From Diplonema papillatum (lineage: Eukaryota; Euglenozoa; Diplonemea; Diplonemida; Diplonemidae), in assembly GCA_030068145.1 (NCBI GenBank), contig JAPJBO010000080.1, positions 124,001 to 188,000 of the forward strand: a stretch of DNA of 64,000 nucleotides, in the 5' to 3' direction. Position numbers and translations under genes: made by a program. Numbering within the stretch: position 1 is the stretch's first letter; every line of letters begins with the position of its first letter. Of the stretch, positions 52,469-63,344 are shown piece by piece. The notes under the pieces were generated by a model. That model saw only the letters and a program-made list of their open reading frames with translations, ran no database searches and was not told where the DNA came from.

Positions 52469-52566
52469 TCCGGTATTCCCAGCAATAGAGAGCAAAAGAC
52501 GCATAAAAGGAGAGAATAGCCGTAAAAGGAACAAAAAGAAAGTTTACCACGATTACCATTTCTTCG
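52469..52566 (+). repeat. 98-bp duplicate, second copy at 53195-53291
   Basis: CCGGTATTCCCAGCAATAGA to GATTACCATTTCTTCG is the same in both places by eye. The DNA between (52567-53194) holds no recognised gene. Confidence 0.8.
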
Positions 52567-53194
52567 TCCAGTCTACCACATGGGTCTCGCCAGAGCTACC
52601 AGTGGAGGATTCGGCAAAGGCGCAGTGCTTTTTTCGGAACGCAACTGACGTCACAATAAAGTCACGCAGAAGTGGTGAAAACACTGACTACGCGCCATAT
52701 CCTTCAGCCTTGGGGTATGAAAAGCGTCTGGTAGCAATACTACCATCATACGGCAACTAAAAGAAAACACTGGTTGGAACCACAGAAAAAGGAAAAAGAA
52801 GCAAACAACACAACAACAGAGGAAAAGAAAGCGAGGAGCCCAACCCTCATCCCCTCAGCCGCCAGCTCTCACACGATAGAAATGAGCCTGACTGCAGCAT
52901 CGTCTTGTATGACGATGACTGCAGGAAAGCTCTTACCAAAATACGAGCCCAACCTATAGCACTGCTAAATCAGTGATTGTAGGCACGCTCCAAAAGGCAA
53001 TACACAATTCCATCTCGATGGAATGCTGACCCGGCGAGCTACGAGGGTAATGAAGACAACAGTATTTATTACTATGTTTACTTCACAGAAGGACGGTGCC
53101 ACGGTGCGACTCGGCAGCCCCTGCTAAACGAGCGCCACGTGGGGGGTGAAGTGAACGGATTCATCCCTTCCTTCAGCACCAAAAGTCCAGGAAT

Positions 53195-53291
53195 ACCGGT
53201 ATTCCCAGCAATAGAGAGCAAAAGACGCATAAAAGGAGAGAATAGCCGTAAAAGGAACAAAAAGAAAGTTTACCACGATTACCATTTCTTC
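53195..53291 (+). repeat. 98-bp duplicate, second copy
   Basis: Partner of 52469-52566. Confidence 0.8.
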
Positions 53292-54466
53292 GGAGGGGCT
53301 CACGCACTCAAAGATCGACTTATACGCACAAACTACGCAAGATGTGGTTTTAGGGGGAGACTGTGCCCTCTGTCCCTTGCCCTTGATTCCCTCTCACTTT
53401 TGCTTTCTTTGTTTGCGCAGTTGTTTTTGCCCCCACCACATGTCCACCATACATGTATACGCACGTACATGCATGCAGCTCTGTGCCCACTGTCCCCTAC
53501 CCCTGATTTCCGCTCGCCTTTCCTTTTTGTTTTGCACAAATACCTTGCCTCTTAAGTTAACGTTACGAGTCTAACGTTAAAGTACCATTTCCTCGACCGC
53601 CAGAGTCAGTGCGCAGAATGGGCAACACGGGCCCCACACGCAGTGGGCAAGAAGTGAAGACAGCGGCAGCAACCCCTCAACCAGCAACAACATGATGAAG
53701 CAGTAGACTCACCGCGTTCGTTCCCATCACCCCGGCCAATCAACACCCTTGCGCGTCAAGAATCCTCCGAGTCCTCAAAATTCCCCGCCAACAGCGGACA
53801 TTCATCACCAACCCTCCCGTGCACCAGCCTGCAAACATCCCCTCAGCTCCGCCATCGCTACGCTCTGCCACTCGCAGTCCACCGCAGCAGATCAGCAGCA
53901 GATAATCCCCCGTGTTCAAACCCCTCTCCTGGCCAAGCAACCGTTTCTCAGCCCCATACCATCCGACCCAATCACCATTCCCTCAACACACCCTCATGAA
54001 TCAGCACACCTCCCAACCTGCAACATCCTTTTGCAACAGAAGTTCGCGCAAACCATGGATCATAATCAGCCTCCCCCGCACTCGCCCGCAGCTCCGCCAT
54101 CGCTCCGCTTTGGAAACCGCAGACCATCGCAGCAGATCAGCAGCTACTGTAAGTGAACTAATACAAACAACTCAATGAACGCCGTCACAGGCAACTGACT
54201 GAGCGAATATCGCCGGAAACACACAAAAAAAAAAAAAAGAAGGGCAAACGGGACAAAAAGAAGAGGGGGGGGGGGGGGGGGGAACTCCCCCACCGGTTTG
54301 TCTCGCTGGGGGCGAGCGCCCCCCCCGCACCCATCCCCCCCCTCCCATCGTGAGGCCGCGGCGTCGTGCTTGTGATCGTCACGGTCGGGAGAGGCGCGGG
54401 GGGTTGGTGTTTCTTTGCTGAGACGAAGGTGGGTGGGAAAGGGGGGGGGTCAGGGGGGTAGGGTTT
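53292..54466. other. Upstream region of the receptor-kinase gene
   Basis: A Pro/Ser-rich frame (53749-54156) includes a 55-bp internal repeat (CTCCGCCATCGCT...CGCAGCAGATCAGCAGC). It has no ATG at a sensible place and no domain. A G22 tract lies at about 54267 and another G-rich run ends just before the kinase start. Confidence 0.4.
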
Positions 54467-57400
54467 ATGAGGCTCTCTGGGCACCTGGTGCTGGTGGGCC
54501 TCGCGGTTGCGGTCACGAGGGGGCAGGCCGCGGGGCACTGCTGCTACCTCTGCGACGTGGCACCAGGGCCGGGCGCGTGCTACGGCTGCTTCCCGGCACA
54601 GTCGTACTGCAGCCAGTACCAGGAGAACTGCCAGAACGACTGTTCTAGCACGTGGCTCGCAGCGATGCCGCCCATCGTCGCGCCGCCGCAGCAGACGCAG
54701 CCCTCCTCCAGTCCGCCGCCCGTGATATGGACGGCGAAGCAGAACTCCGGCGAAATCGTCCCCGGAAAACCGACCGTCAGCGGGGGCCACGTGTACACAA
54801 CCCCAGGAGGACTCTTACCCATCCTCCCGCGGCGCAACGTCTCTTGGGTGCAGAAGGTCGCGCTGTCCGACGGCACCCGCGTGTGGAAGCAACCCATCCC
54901 GCCCCGGTCGATGGACGGCAACGAGACGCTGTTCCACACGTCGTTCGCGCCGGTGATTGCAGACGACACCATCTACGTGCAGATCATCAGCTACGGGACC
55001 CTCCCACGCATCGTCGCGCTGACCACCGACAACGGCAGCCGCCTGTGGGACTCCGAAAGCTCTCACAACGCGTTTCCCCTGCCGCTTGCCGCTGGCGACC
55101 AGCGGGTGTACAGCGTGAACGTGACGGGATATGTCGAGTCGCGCGCTGCCTGCGACGGCGCTGGGAACTGGACGTTCGACGCGGGATTTGTCTCCGCGAT
55201 GAATCCTCCGGTGCTCGTGAACGGCGTCGTGTACAAATCCGGGACCAACAGCGGGCAGCACGCCTACGTGTTCGCCATCGACGCGGTCACCGGCACCGAA
55301 ATCTGGTCGGCGCCGTTCACCGCGCTGCCGTGGCAGACCGGGGTAGCCGTGATTAACGACCTGACGCTCGTGACCACCACCGTGTTCCGGAGTGCCGGGA
55401 CGATGTATTTGCCGATCCCGTCGCTGCCGTACGGCCCGCCGGAGGGGCCGATTGTCGCGTTCGAAGGCGGCAACCGAAAGTGGAGCTTCGAGCTCGCGGC
55501 TTCGACGTCGTTTCCCGCGTCGCACGTCACGAAGACCGGTGAGGAGCTGTTCATTGTGACCGCATGCGAGACTCCGCCACTGCCGGGGGCGCCGCCGCTG
55601 TGGTGGATCGGGTGCAGCCTGTGGGCCTTCGGGCTCAACGACGTGCCGGAGGACCTGTTCCGCAGCGTGCGGTGGCGCTTCGTCGCGAACAGCAGCTACG
55701 CCTTGTCGCCGCCGCAGGTGTCGGGCGGTGTGGTGTTCGTCGGCGGGGCCGCGTTCTCAAATGGGACGTGGCCGTACTGCGTGTGGCCCCCGTGGGAGCC
55801 GTACCCGAACTGCACGTTCAGCACCGACACGCCGCAGCTGCCGAAGTTCACGGACCCATTCATCATCGCGCTCGACGCGAACGACGGCAGCTTTTTGTGG
55901 ACGATCAACGTCACAGACACCGCTGGCGACTTCTCCTGGGACGACATCCTCGACACTCTCGAGGAGTACAGCAACATCCTCTCCGGCGAGACCTCCGTCG
56001 CGGACTGGACGGACGCGGAGCTCGCGGGATTCGTCGCGAAGGCGAAAAAATGTGCGTTCGCGAAGGCGTTCATCGTGACGTCGGTCAGCGGGGGCGCGCC
56101 GGCGGGGGTGCTGTTTTCGGAGCACCAGTCAGACTACTCGATGCTGCCGTGGAACCAGTTCACGACCGACGCGGAGGGGCGGCGGTTGATCTACACCGAC
56201 GACGCGGGGCTCGTTGGCCTTGACATCTCCGGGCGGGTGCCGGCCGCGGGGTCCAGCTCGTGGGTGGTGCCGATCGTGATCGCGACCGGCGGCCTGCTGC
56301 TGGTCATTGCCTGCTGCCGCCTCCTCAGCCGCGGGTGCCTCTCCCGCAGCTCCCCTGAGTCTGGCGTAGAATCCTCGCAGTCCCGAGTAGGCAAATTCCT
56401 CCTCCCGCAGAACGGCGGGCCATCCATCACGTGCTCCGCCGAAGAGCAGCACGGGTACGTCGTCTTGAAAGCGCTGGGCAGGGGAGGATTCGGCTCCGTG
56501 TTCCTCGTCCGCCGGCAGTTCGACAGCCACCTGTACAGCCTCAAGCGCATCGACTGCCGCACCGCGAAGGAGCTGAAGATCGCGAAGCGCGAAGTCAGCA
56601 TCCTGTCCAACCTCCCGGAGCACTCGGGGCTGATGTGCATCATCGAGTCCTTCACGGAAAGCAGCAGCGTGTTCATGGTCCTGCCGTACTACGAACAGGT
56701 GCGCGTTTTTTTAGCACTACAACCTCGGGGGTTGCCCTTCAATGTATTACAGATCGATGGCAGCGTACTCTATGAGTGTCCAAAATTCGGGTCCAAGTCT
56801 TGGTTCCAAAAAACTCGGGTCCGAAATTCGGGTCCACATTTTGGGTCCAAAATTCGGGTCGTTTGAGTCCAAGTCTGGTCAGAAGTCTGGGTCAAAAATT
56901 CGGGTTTTGGCCCCAGTGGGTCCCAAGTTACTGGGGGGTCGAATACAAGAGGTACCTCTTGTATTCGGCGTGCCGATCCTGCAATTTTCCCGAAAAAGAA
57001 ATAGAAAAGCGTGTGCCTGGGGCAGTGGACCTGTTCCAGGCAATCGTTCGCCGGGCCGTGATGCCGAACAGGACCCGGGTTTCATGCAGGCTTTGCCAGC
57101 ACGCGGCGACTGCTGCACGACCTTCTCGAAGATGACCCGGTCCACAACGCAGCCTCGAGCGCTCCGGAGGCCTACCCGCAAGGACTGCCCAGCGTAAAAG
57201 ACGTGATGGAGGATTTCGCTCTACGAAGGCCGCCGGCGCTGAAGTTCGTTGCTGAGCGTGTTAAATCGACATACGACGATCCGCTAACACCCACGCGGGG
57301 ACGATGGCTTTCCGGCGACACACGTGGACGCCTCTCGCACACGTAAAAACAGGTCTACAACACACACACACACACACAAGCGTGGCCGTAGGAAGGCACC

Positions 57401-58734
57401 ACGCTAAAACGGGTCCGCAACACACACACACACACACATCAACGTCGTACTTTCGTGTAGGGAGGCACCAGATCCATAACACGCACACACATCAACTGGG
57501 CTATATTCCGCGCGCAGATTGCCCACAATTATATTAAGCTCTACCACACACACACCAACAGGGTGATCTGGCCACGTACATTCTGAAGTACCCTGACGCG
57601 ATGATCCCAGAAAATATCGTAATCTCATTCGGACGCCAGCTCGCCGAAGTGCTCGTGCACCTGCACGGGCAAGACCCACCCGTGGTCCACCGCGACTTGA
57701 AGCCCGAGAACATCCTGCTCACCGCCGACAGGAAGCACCTGGTGGTAGCGGACTTCGGCCTCTCCCGGCTGGTCGACAAGACGTACATGCACACCCACGC
57801 GGGGACGATGGCGTTCATGGCGCCGGAGGCGTTCGACGGCCCGTATGACACGAAGATAGACATTTGGTCGCTCGGGTGCATCATATACTCGATGTGCCTG
57901 AAGCGTGCGCGGAACTGCAGAGTCATGTGCGTGCACGTGGGACGGAAAGGATTCCACCAGGAGGTGTCCGACAGCATCGAAGCGCAAGGGTACTCCCCCG
58001 TGGTGCTCGACTTGGTGCGGCAGACCTTGCAGGCGAACCGCCACGCGCGGCCGACGGCGGAAGAGGTCGTGTTTCGGCTGGGCGAAGGGGCCCCCGCGCC
58101 CTTGTTGGTTGCCCGCAGCCTTTCGGCTGCGAAGATGAAGGACTACACGAGCATCGTCCCGAGCGCCGACGACCCAGCCAGCGCTACCCCCCCTGAGCCT
58201 CACCAGGCGGGTGTTGTTCCCCGGTACAACAGCCAGGAGCCCGGAGCCATCCTCGACTGCACGAAGCCGCCGCAGCTGACGGGTATCCTCCCGAGGACTG
58301 TGAACGGGAGCAAGCTGTCGAAAGACAGCTCTCTCGTAGTCGGCAGCCCTGCCGACACCTCGAAAAAAACCGTGCAGCACCCCAGCGACTCTCACTACGA
58401 CTCGGACTGCTCGTCGTCGGAGTCTTCGCAGGCCAACGAGTACAAGCCGTTCCTCCCAGCTTCGCAGCAGCAGCAGCAGCAGCAGCCGTCGCGCGCCCCT
58501 TCTCTCCCTCCAGCCCCTTTGGGGAAGCCGAACGGCGGCAACGCTTCGATCCCTCGCCCTGGGCTGCTAGCCGGCATCAGCCGAGCCCCCGCCGCCGCCG
58601 CCGCTGGTAATGGCGGTGCGCATCCGTCCCTGAATCCCGATACTCCCGGGCTCAACGACGACTACCCGAACTCGCCAGGCTCCGACGGCAGCGAGGTGTG
58701 GATGCCGCCGACACCCCCTGGCATGCCCAAGTGA
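54467..58734 (+). CDS. Receptor-type Ser/Thr kinase with PQQ-like propeller ectodomain, two exons
   Basis: Exons 54467-56698 and 57562-58734 join CAG|GT...AG|GGT in phase, giving about 1134 residues. A signal peptide (to about 22) is followed by a Cys-rich knot (CCYLCD...CYGC...CSQYQENCQNDC, to about 60). The ectodomain (about 80-590) has repeats like VALTTDNGSRLWDSES, FAIDAVTGTEIWSAPF and IALDANDGSFLWTINV, the PQQ-type propeller pattern, with many N-x-S/T sites. A membrane helix (WVVPIVIATGGLLLVIACC, about 599-617) leads to the kinase: GRGGFGSVF (about 670), SLKRI (Lys about 693), HRDLKPEN (Asp 789), DFG (808), APE (831-833). All catalytic residues are present. The tail is Ser/Pro-rich with a Gln run. 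It should sense something outside the cell or in the lumen; the ligand is unknown. IRE1 and PERK have a similar lumenal fold, but no KEN RNase domain follows here. Confidence 0.87.
56770..56925. repeat. Short repeat TCCAAAATTCGGGTC in the kinase intron
   Basis: About nine imperfect copies of AATTCGGGTCCAAAATTC-like sequence occur. Confidence 0.7.
57355..57560. repeat. CA microsatellites in a duplicated intron segment
   Basis: Three CACACA runs are each followed or preceded by AACGTC/GGAAGGCACCA-type sequence, in about 70-bp units that end at the exon 2 acceptor. Confidence 0.75.
57562..58734 (+). CDS. Receptor kinase, exon 2 (kinase C-lobe and tail)
   Basis: The acceptor CACACCAACAG follows a CA-rich intron end. 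It encodes GDLATYILKYPDAM onward. The intron (56699-57561) holds GGGTCC-AAATTCG repeats (56770-56920) and CA microsatellites. Confidence 0.85.
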   Translation, partial: GDLATYILKYPDAMIPENIVISFGRQLAEVLVHLHGQDPPVVHRDLKPENILLTADRKHLVVADFGLSRLVDKTYMHTHAGTMAFMAPEAFDGPYDTKIDIWSLGCIIYSMCLKRARNCRVMCVHVGRKGFHQEVSDSIEAQGYSPVVLDLVRQTLQANRHARPTAEEVVFRLGEGAPAPLLVARSLSAAKMKDYTSIVPSADDPASATPPEPHQAGVVPRYNSQEPGAILDCTKPPQLTGILPRTVNGSKLSKDSSLVVGSPADTSKKTVQHPSDSHYDSDCSSSESSQANEYKPFLPASQQQQQQQPSRAPSLPPAPLGKPNGGNASIPRPGLLAGISRAPAAAAAGNGGAHPSLNPDTPGLNDDYPNSPGSDGSEVWMPPTPPGMPK

Positions 58735-59355
58735 CGACGTGTTCGTGGCATGTCGCGTCAACAGGCAGAACACGCGATCGCACGCGTTCATCGAAGCAAC
58801 ATGCGATAATCGCTTGCGACTTTCGTGGCAAGCGGGTGTCGTGCGGTCATCCCAAGCCTTGATCCCTGGGATGCTTGCCGACGACAAACGAGCTGTCTTT
58901 GGACAGCTGCCTGCTGCCGACGCCACCTGGCATGCCCAAGTGACGACGTGTTCGTGGCATGTCATGTCAACAGGCAGAACACGCGATCGCACGCGTTCAT
59001 CGAAGCAACATGCGATAATCGCTTGCGACCTTCGTGGCAAGCGGGTGTCGTGCGGTCATCCCAAGCCTTGATCCCTGGGATGCTTGCCGACGACAAACGA
59101 GCTGTCTTTGGACAGCTGCCTGCTGCCGACGCCACCTGGCATGCCCAAGTGACGACGTGTTCGTGGCATGTCATGTCAACAGGCAGAACACGCGATCGCA
59201 CGCGTTCATCGAAGCAACATGCGAAAATGCTTGCGACTTTCGTGGCAAGCGGGTGTCGTGCGGTCATCCCAAGCCTTGATCCCTGGGATGTTTGCCGACG
59301 ACAAACGAGCTGTCTTTGGACAGCTGCCTGCTTCCGACGCCACCTGGCATGCCCA
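58717..59355 (+). repeat. 208-bp tandem repeat of the kinase gene's 3' end
   Basis: CCTGGCATGCCCAAGTGACG, the last codons plus stop, recurs at 58717, 58926, 59135 and 59343. Each is followed by the same 3' flank (CGTTCATCGAAGCAACATGC, GCCTTGATCCCTGGGATG). Confidence 0.9.
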
Positions 59356-59469
59356 AGTGACGGCTTGCCGACGGGTTCGTGGCATGTCATATCAACAAAC
59401 AGAACATGTGATCACGTGCCGCGTCGCATGCGTTTGTGAAAACTTCTTCCTAAGCCTTGATCCCTCGGC

Positions 59470-59638
59470 CCGGGCTGCTTGCAGCAGAAGTCCGAGCCTG
59501 CTGCTGCTGTTGGTGGCGGTGGGCATCCGTCCCTGAACCCCGATGCTCCCGGGCTCAACGACGACTACTCGAACTCGCCAGGCTCCGACAGCAGCGAGGT
59601 GTGGATGCCGCCGACGCCCCCTGGCATGCCCAAGTGAC
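59470..59638 (+). pseudogene. Second 3'-end copy of the kinase coding sequence
   Basis: It matches 58560-58738 (GGTGGGCATCCGTCCCTGAA to the stop in CCTGGCATGCCCAAGTGACG) with about ten differences. It has no link to a kinase domain. Confidence 0.85.
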
Positions 59639-60756
59639 GAAGCTAGTGCTGCAAGCGAGGGCACCACGGAGCACGGCCAGCGGTGAAGCGGGGGCCTGTT
59701 AACGGGGTGCGTGCCTCGAAGGTGCCGGAACCGAAGCCGCGGCCACAGGGCCCACAGGGACGGCACGGCTGCGCGGACGCGTCTGTGCGGGGGGGGGTGG
59801 AGAAACCGAGGCGGATGCCCGGCGGCAGAACACGTGATCACATGTCGCGTGACATGCGTTTGTGAAAATCACTTGCTCGAATGGCGGCTCGGTGAGGCTT
59901 TTCTCACCAGCGGTAAAAAGCACAGCGACGCTGCTCTTTGATCCGCCGGTGTCGGCTGTTCCTGACCTAGCCAAACAGAGTTGTCTGAGGGTTGAATGTG
60001 TCCGTGGCTGGTATTGAGCACATATCCCACTCCGAGCAGGCTCTTCTGCAATTTCCCCTTTTGATGCAAACATCAAGCATACATGTTTCTGCTCAAGCAC
60101 TAAACGAAGGGGTCCCTGCACCAAATTAAGTTTTCCCTCCCACCTCTCTTGGACCCATGGCTGCGGTGGAATCCAGCCACTGAAGCGGAAGTTGTTGTGG
60201 GTGTGCCGAAGACAAAAGTATTGCGGGTGTGGTACATCCAAAGCGCGTGTAAACGAACACCCGAAAAACGTCCTCTTTCAACTCCAGCTTTAACTCCAGC
60301 GCCAGAGGCTGGACTCCGCCGTGTGCGTACACCTGCTTCACTCTCATGGAAAGCATTCTTAGCGCGCTCCGAAAAAGACGAATAGACTGCAAACAGACTA
60401 CAAATCCCCCTGCCTTGCTGTTGTTCCGGATACGTTCCTCCCGTACAGGGAAACTACTTCAGCGGAAAACGTGCGAACACTACAAGAATCCCCAAAAGAA
60501 CACGAAAATAGACGGTGATACAGAACCAAGAAAGTTCGACCGTCACCTATTCTGACACGAAGCTGAGCAGGGCTATCGTGTGCAAGGTGTGTGGATAATG
60601 GCTGGAACCACCGACGGTTAACAACAAAACCACCCAACACTCCGGAGATGTTCAGACAGAATGCCTGAGCATTGCATCCCAAGGGTTCCCCCCTGCCCCC
60701 TCCCGGTATGAACAGCCGCCTGGCAAACCAGGCTCACACCGCTGTCCTGTCCGCAG
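59639..60756. other. Intergenic stretch with no clear gene
   Basis: Short ORFs only. A segment near 60260-60330 (CTCCAGCGCCAGAGGCTGG) recalls 2385-2415. Confidence 0.4.
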
Positions 60757-61866
60757 ACACTCAGGTTCCGCGCCGATGATGGTCCGCCTTACTGTCCGTG
60801 GCTTAAAGGACCGACATACGAGGTACACAACGATACTCTGGCGCTGCGTGTGGAGGATATCCCCTTTGCCGAAATTCTTCCCGGTAACCACATACGGACG
60901 GAGGATGTGCCGGGGGATTCGCGAGCCGAAGCCCGTTTGTCGCTGGAAACGGATAAGCTACGGATCCGAAGACCCTACCCCACAAGGGAGCAGCTGCCGT
61001 CTTCCCATCATTGGACAAGTAAAGCGACAACAAGAGTAGTGGCATTTCATTGTTGCGGCCTCCCACCTATTCTACACCTCTCGTGTCACTGCACAAAGTC
61101 TGACTAGAGTCAAACTCAACAGGGTCTTCTTTCCCCGCTGACAGTTTCAAGTCCGTTCCCTTGACTGCTGTTTCGCCAGGGGGGAACGTGTTTTCCCAAT
61201 TACCTGAAAGCCCCCCCCCCCCGACTGTAGCAGTTGAGGAAGGTGCAAACTTGGAGACTGCTACAGTAGTCCTGCACGAGACTTGGGCACGTGGCAGGTG
61301 AGCTTTGAGAACCCTGGAGCCCGGCATGTGTGCCGTTTACGGGATACATGTCGGCTTCCTACTCATGGGGGACCAAGGTAGGCACTCACACCTCGAAGCC
61401 GGACCAACCACTACCACCAAAAGCGAAGCAACAACACCAACACGGAGACGCAAACCGAAGGCAGCTAAGCAGACCTCCCAGGGCAGGGGGGAACCTGCGG
61501 CGGTGAAGTAACGAAGCTCATCCGAGTGTCCGATGAAACCCCTTGTCAATACCACCCAACGAGTGCGAAGCGCGTGCGAAATGTCGGACGCTAGCGTCTG
61601 TCAAGAGCATGCGTGACTCAGCCGTGTTTTAAAGGTGAGATGAGAGGCATCGGCTCACTCTGTTAAAGGACCATACCACGAACGCAACAAGAGGTAGCAG
61701 TTGAGGAAGGTGCAAACATGGAGACTGCTACAGTTGTCCTGCACGAGACTTGGGCACGTGCCTCGCGTAGGGCAGGTGGGCCTGTGACCCGCTTTGAGAA
61801 CCCTGGAGCCCGGCACGTGTGCCGTTTACGGGATACATGTCGGCTTCCTACTCATGGGGGACCAAG
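60757..61866 (+). CDS. Orphan spliced coding candidate, two exons
   Basis: Exon A, 60757-61018, follows an acceptor GTCCTGTCCGCAG and encodes TLRFRADDGPPYCPWLKGP, then TYEVHNDTLALRVEDIPFAE and a charged stretch, ending at donor CAA|GTAAAG. The remaining base joins in phase to an exon at 61698-61866 (VEEGANMETATVVLHETWAR then FENPGARHVCRLRDTCRLP), which ends at AAG|GTAGGC. A shorter copy of that second exon at 61231 starts in the same phase but has a deletion and stops early. I do not recognise the protein, and the first exon is missing. The LRVEDIP segment reappears in the repeats at 62650-63000. Confidence 0.35.
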
Positions 61867-62137
61867 GTAGGCACTCTCACACCTCACAACCGGACCACCA
61901 CACACGGACGGAGGGTGTGGTGTTAATTTTTGGGAAAATGGACTTTTCAAGGCAACCCTTGGATCATACGCAAAAGGGGGGGTTTCGTAGGTCAAAAAAA
62001 TGGGAACCGAGGGGTGCATGTGAAAGATTTCGTGGCAGGTCTTTCAAATGCGCACCTCGACACTGAATGAATACACACGGAAGTGACCCAGGACGGGCAC
62101 CCGTGGCCTCTTAGATACCCGCGAATTAACTTGAATT

Positions 62138-62159
62138 AACTACGCCATATGGCGTAGTT
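62138..62159. promoter_or_regulatory. 22-bp perfect palindrome (half-site AACTACGCCAT), copy 1
   Basis: The half-site AACTACGCCAT is followed at once by its complement. CTTATATAG lies 19 bases after it. The same palindrome occurs at 62495-62516, also before a CTTATAG box. This arrangement suits a dimeric DNA-binding protein; that is inference. Confidence 0.45.
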
Positions 62160-62196
62160 CGTCCGTGTGTGGTGCAGCTTATATAGTTTTTTACAT

Positions 62197-62262
62197 AAGC
62201 GCCAGCTTGAAAGGAAATGCTCGACGATGCTGCCCGACAAAGAACAGAAGGGATCCCAAGTG
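62197..62262 (+). repeat. Repeat R1, partial copy
   Basis: CATAAGCGCCAGCTTGAAAG to AGAACAGAAGGGATCCC matches the second half of R1. Confidence 0.75.
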
Positions 62263-62494
62263 CTGTTACTACCGAACCACGTGTTGAACGGACGTGAGGT
62301 CATGCGGGTCTACCCCTACACGACAAATCACACAATCACAACAGGTCGAAGTCCTGAGTGAGAAAGCAACACACGGTGGTGTAAGCGAAGAACAATCAGA
62401 TTGTGTTCGTATTGTATTTGCCCCTTACCTCCACATTTCCTCCCTTCCTTCCATTCGGAGTCGAAGCAGCTACGTCAAGTATTTCAAGCGAATT

Positions 62495-62516
62495 AACTAC
62501 GCCATATGGCGTAGTT
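62495..62516. promoter_or_regulatory. 22-bp perfect palindrome, copy 2
   Basis: Identical to 62138-62159 and followed 22 bases later by CTTATAGC. Confidence 0.45.
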
Positions 62517-62534
62517 TGTCCGTATGTGGTTGAG

Positions 62535-63245
62535 CCCCTTATAGCTTTCAAGCGAACCTTCACTCAAAAGTCCCAATTCGAAAGATTTCTGGAAGGAACA
62601 AGAGGCAGAAGTAAACGTCCCTGGAGTAATCGCCACCTTTGAAGAAGACGCTGCGTGTGGAGGATATCCCAATTGCCGAAAGTCGGCCGGAGGCTCTCAA
62701 GCCCCCTTATAGTTTTCAAGCGAACCTTCAAAGTCCCATTTTGAAAAATATTTCAGGAAGGAACAAGAAGCAGAACTAGAACGTCCCTGGAGTAATCGCT
62801 ACCTTTAAGAAGACGCTGCGTGTGGAGGATATCCCAATTGCCGAAAGTCAGCCGGAGGCTCTCAAGCCCCCTTATAGTTTTCAAGCGAACCTTCAAAGTC
62901 CCATTTTGAAAAATATTTCAGGAAGGAACAAGAAGCAGAACTAGAACGTCCCTGGAGTAATCGCTACCTTTAAGAAGACGCTGCGTGTGGAGGATATCCC
63001 AATTGCCGAAAGTCAGCCGGAGACTCTATAACTTTCAAGCGAACTTTAACTCTAAAATAGACGCCAAAAAGTCCCGAATCGAAGATTTCCGGAAGGAACA
63101 GGAAGCAGAACAAGAACATCCCTGGAGTAATCGCCACCTTGAAGATGACGCAACAGAAACCTACTGCCGAAGGTCACCCGGGGACTCCATAGCTTTCAAG
63201 CGAACTTTAACTCTAAAAATAGACGCCAAAAAGTCCCGAATCGAA
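62535..63245 (+). repeat. Tandem repeat of a promoter-like unit, 150-180 bp
   Basis: Five units carry (G)TCAGCCGGAGGCTCTCAAG or GTCAGCCGGAGACTCTATA, then TTATAG and TTTCAAGCGAAC, then GGAAGGAACAAGAAGCAGAA and a TGGAGTAATCGC block. Each also holds GCGTGTGGAGGATATCCCAA, found as well in exon A at 60757. The CCGGAGAC plus TATA pairing is the core-promoter motif seen elsewhere. Confidence 0.8.
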
Positions 63246-63344
63246 GATTTCCGGAAGGAAGAAGCAGAACAAAACTACTACCAGGATAGCGACAGGGAGA
63301 GAGGGGTATCCTGTTGCCCCTACACATGAATCGTCCGTCTGTTC

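Noticed and set aside
54467-58734. A plain IRE1 orthologue
   Set aside because: There is no KEN ribonuclease domain after the kinase, and a Cys-rich head precedes the propeller.
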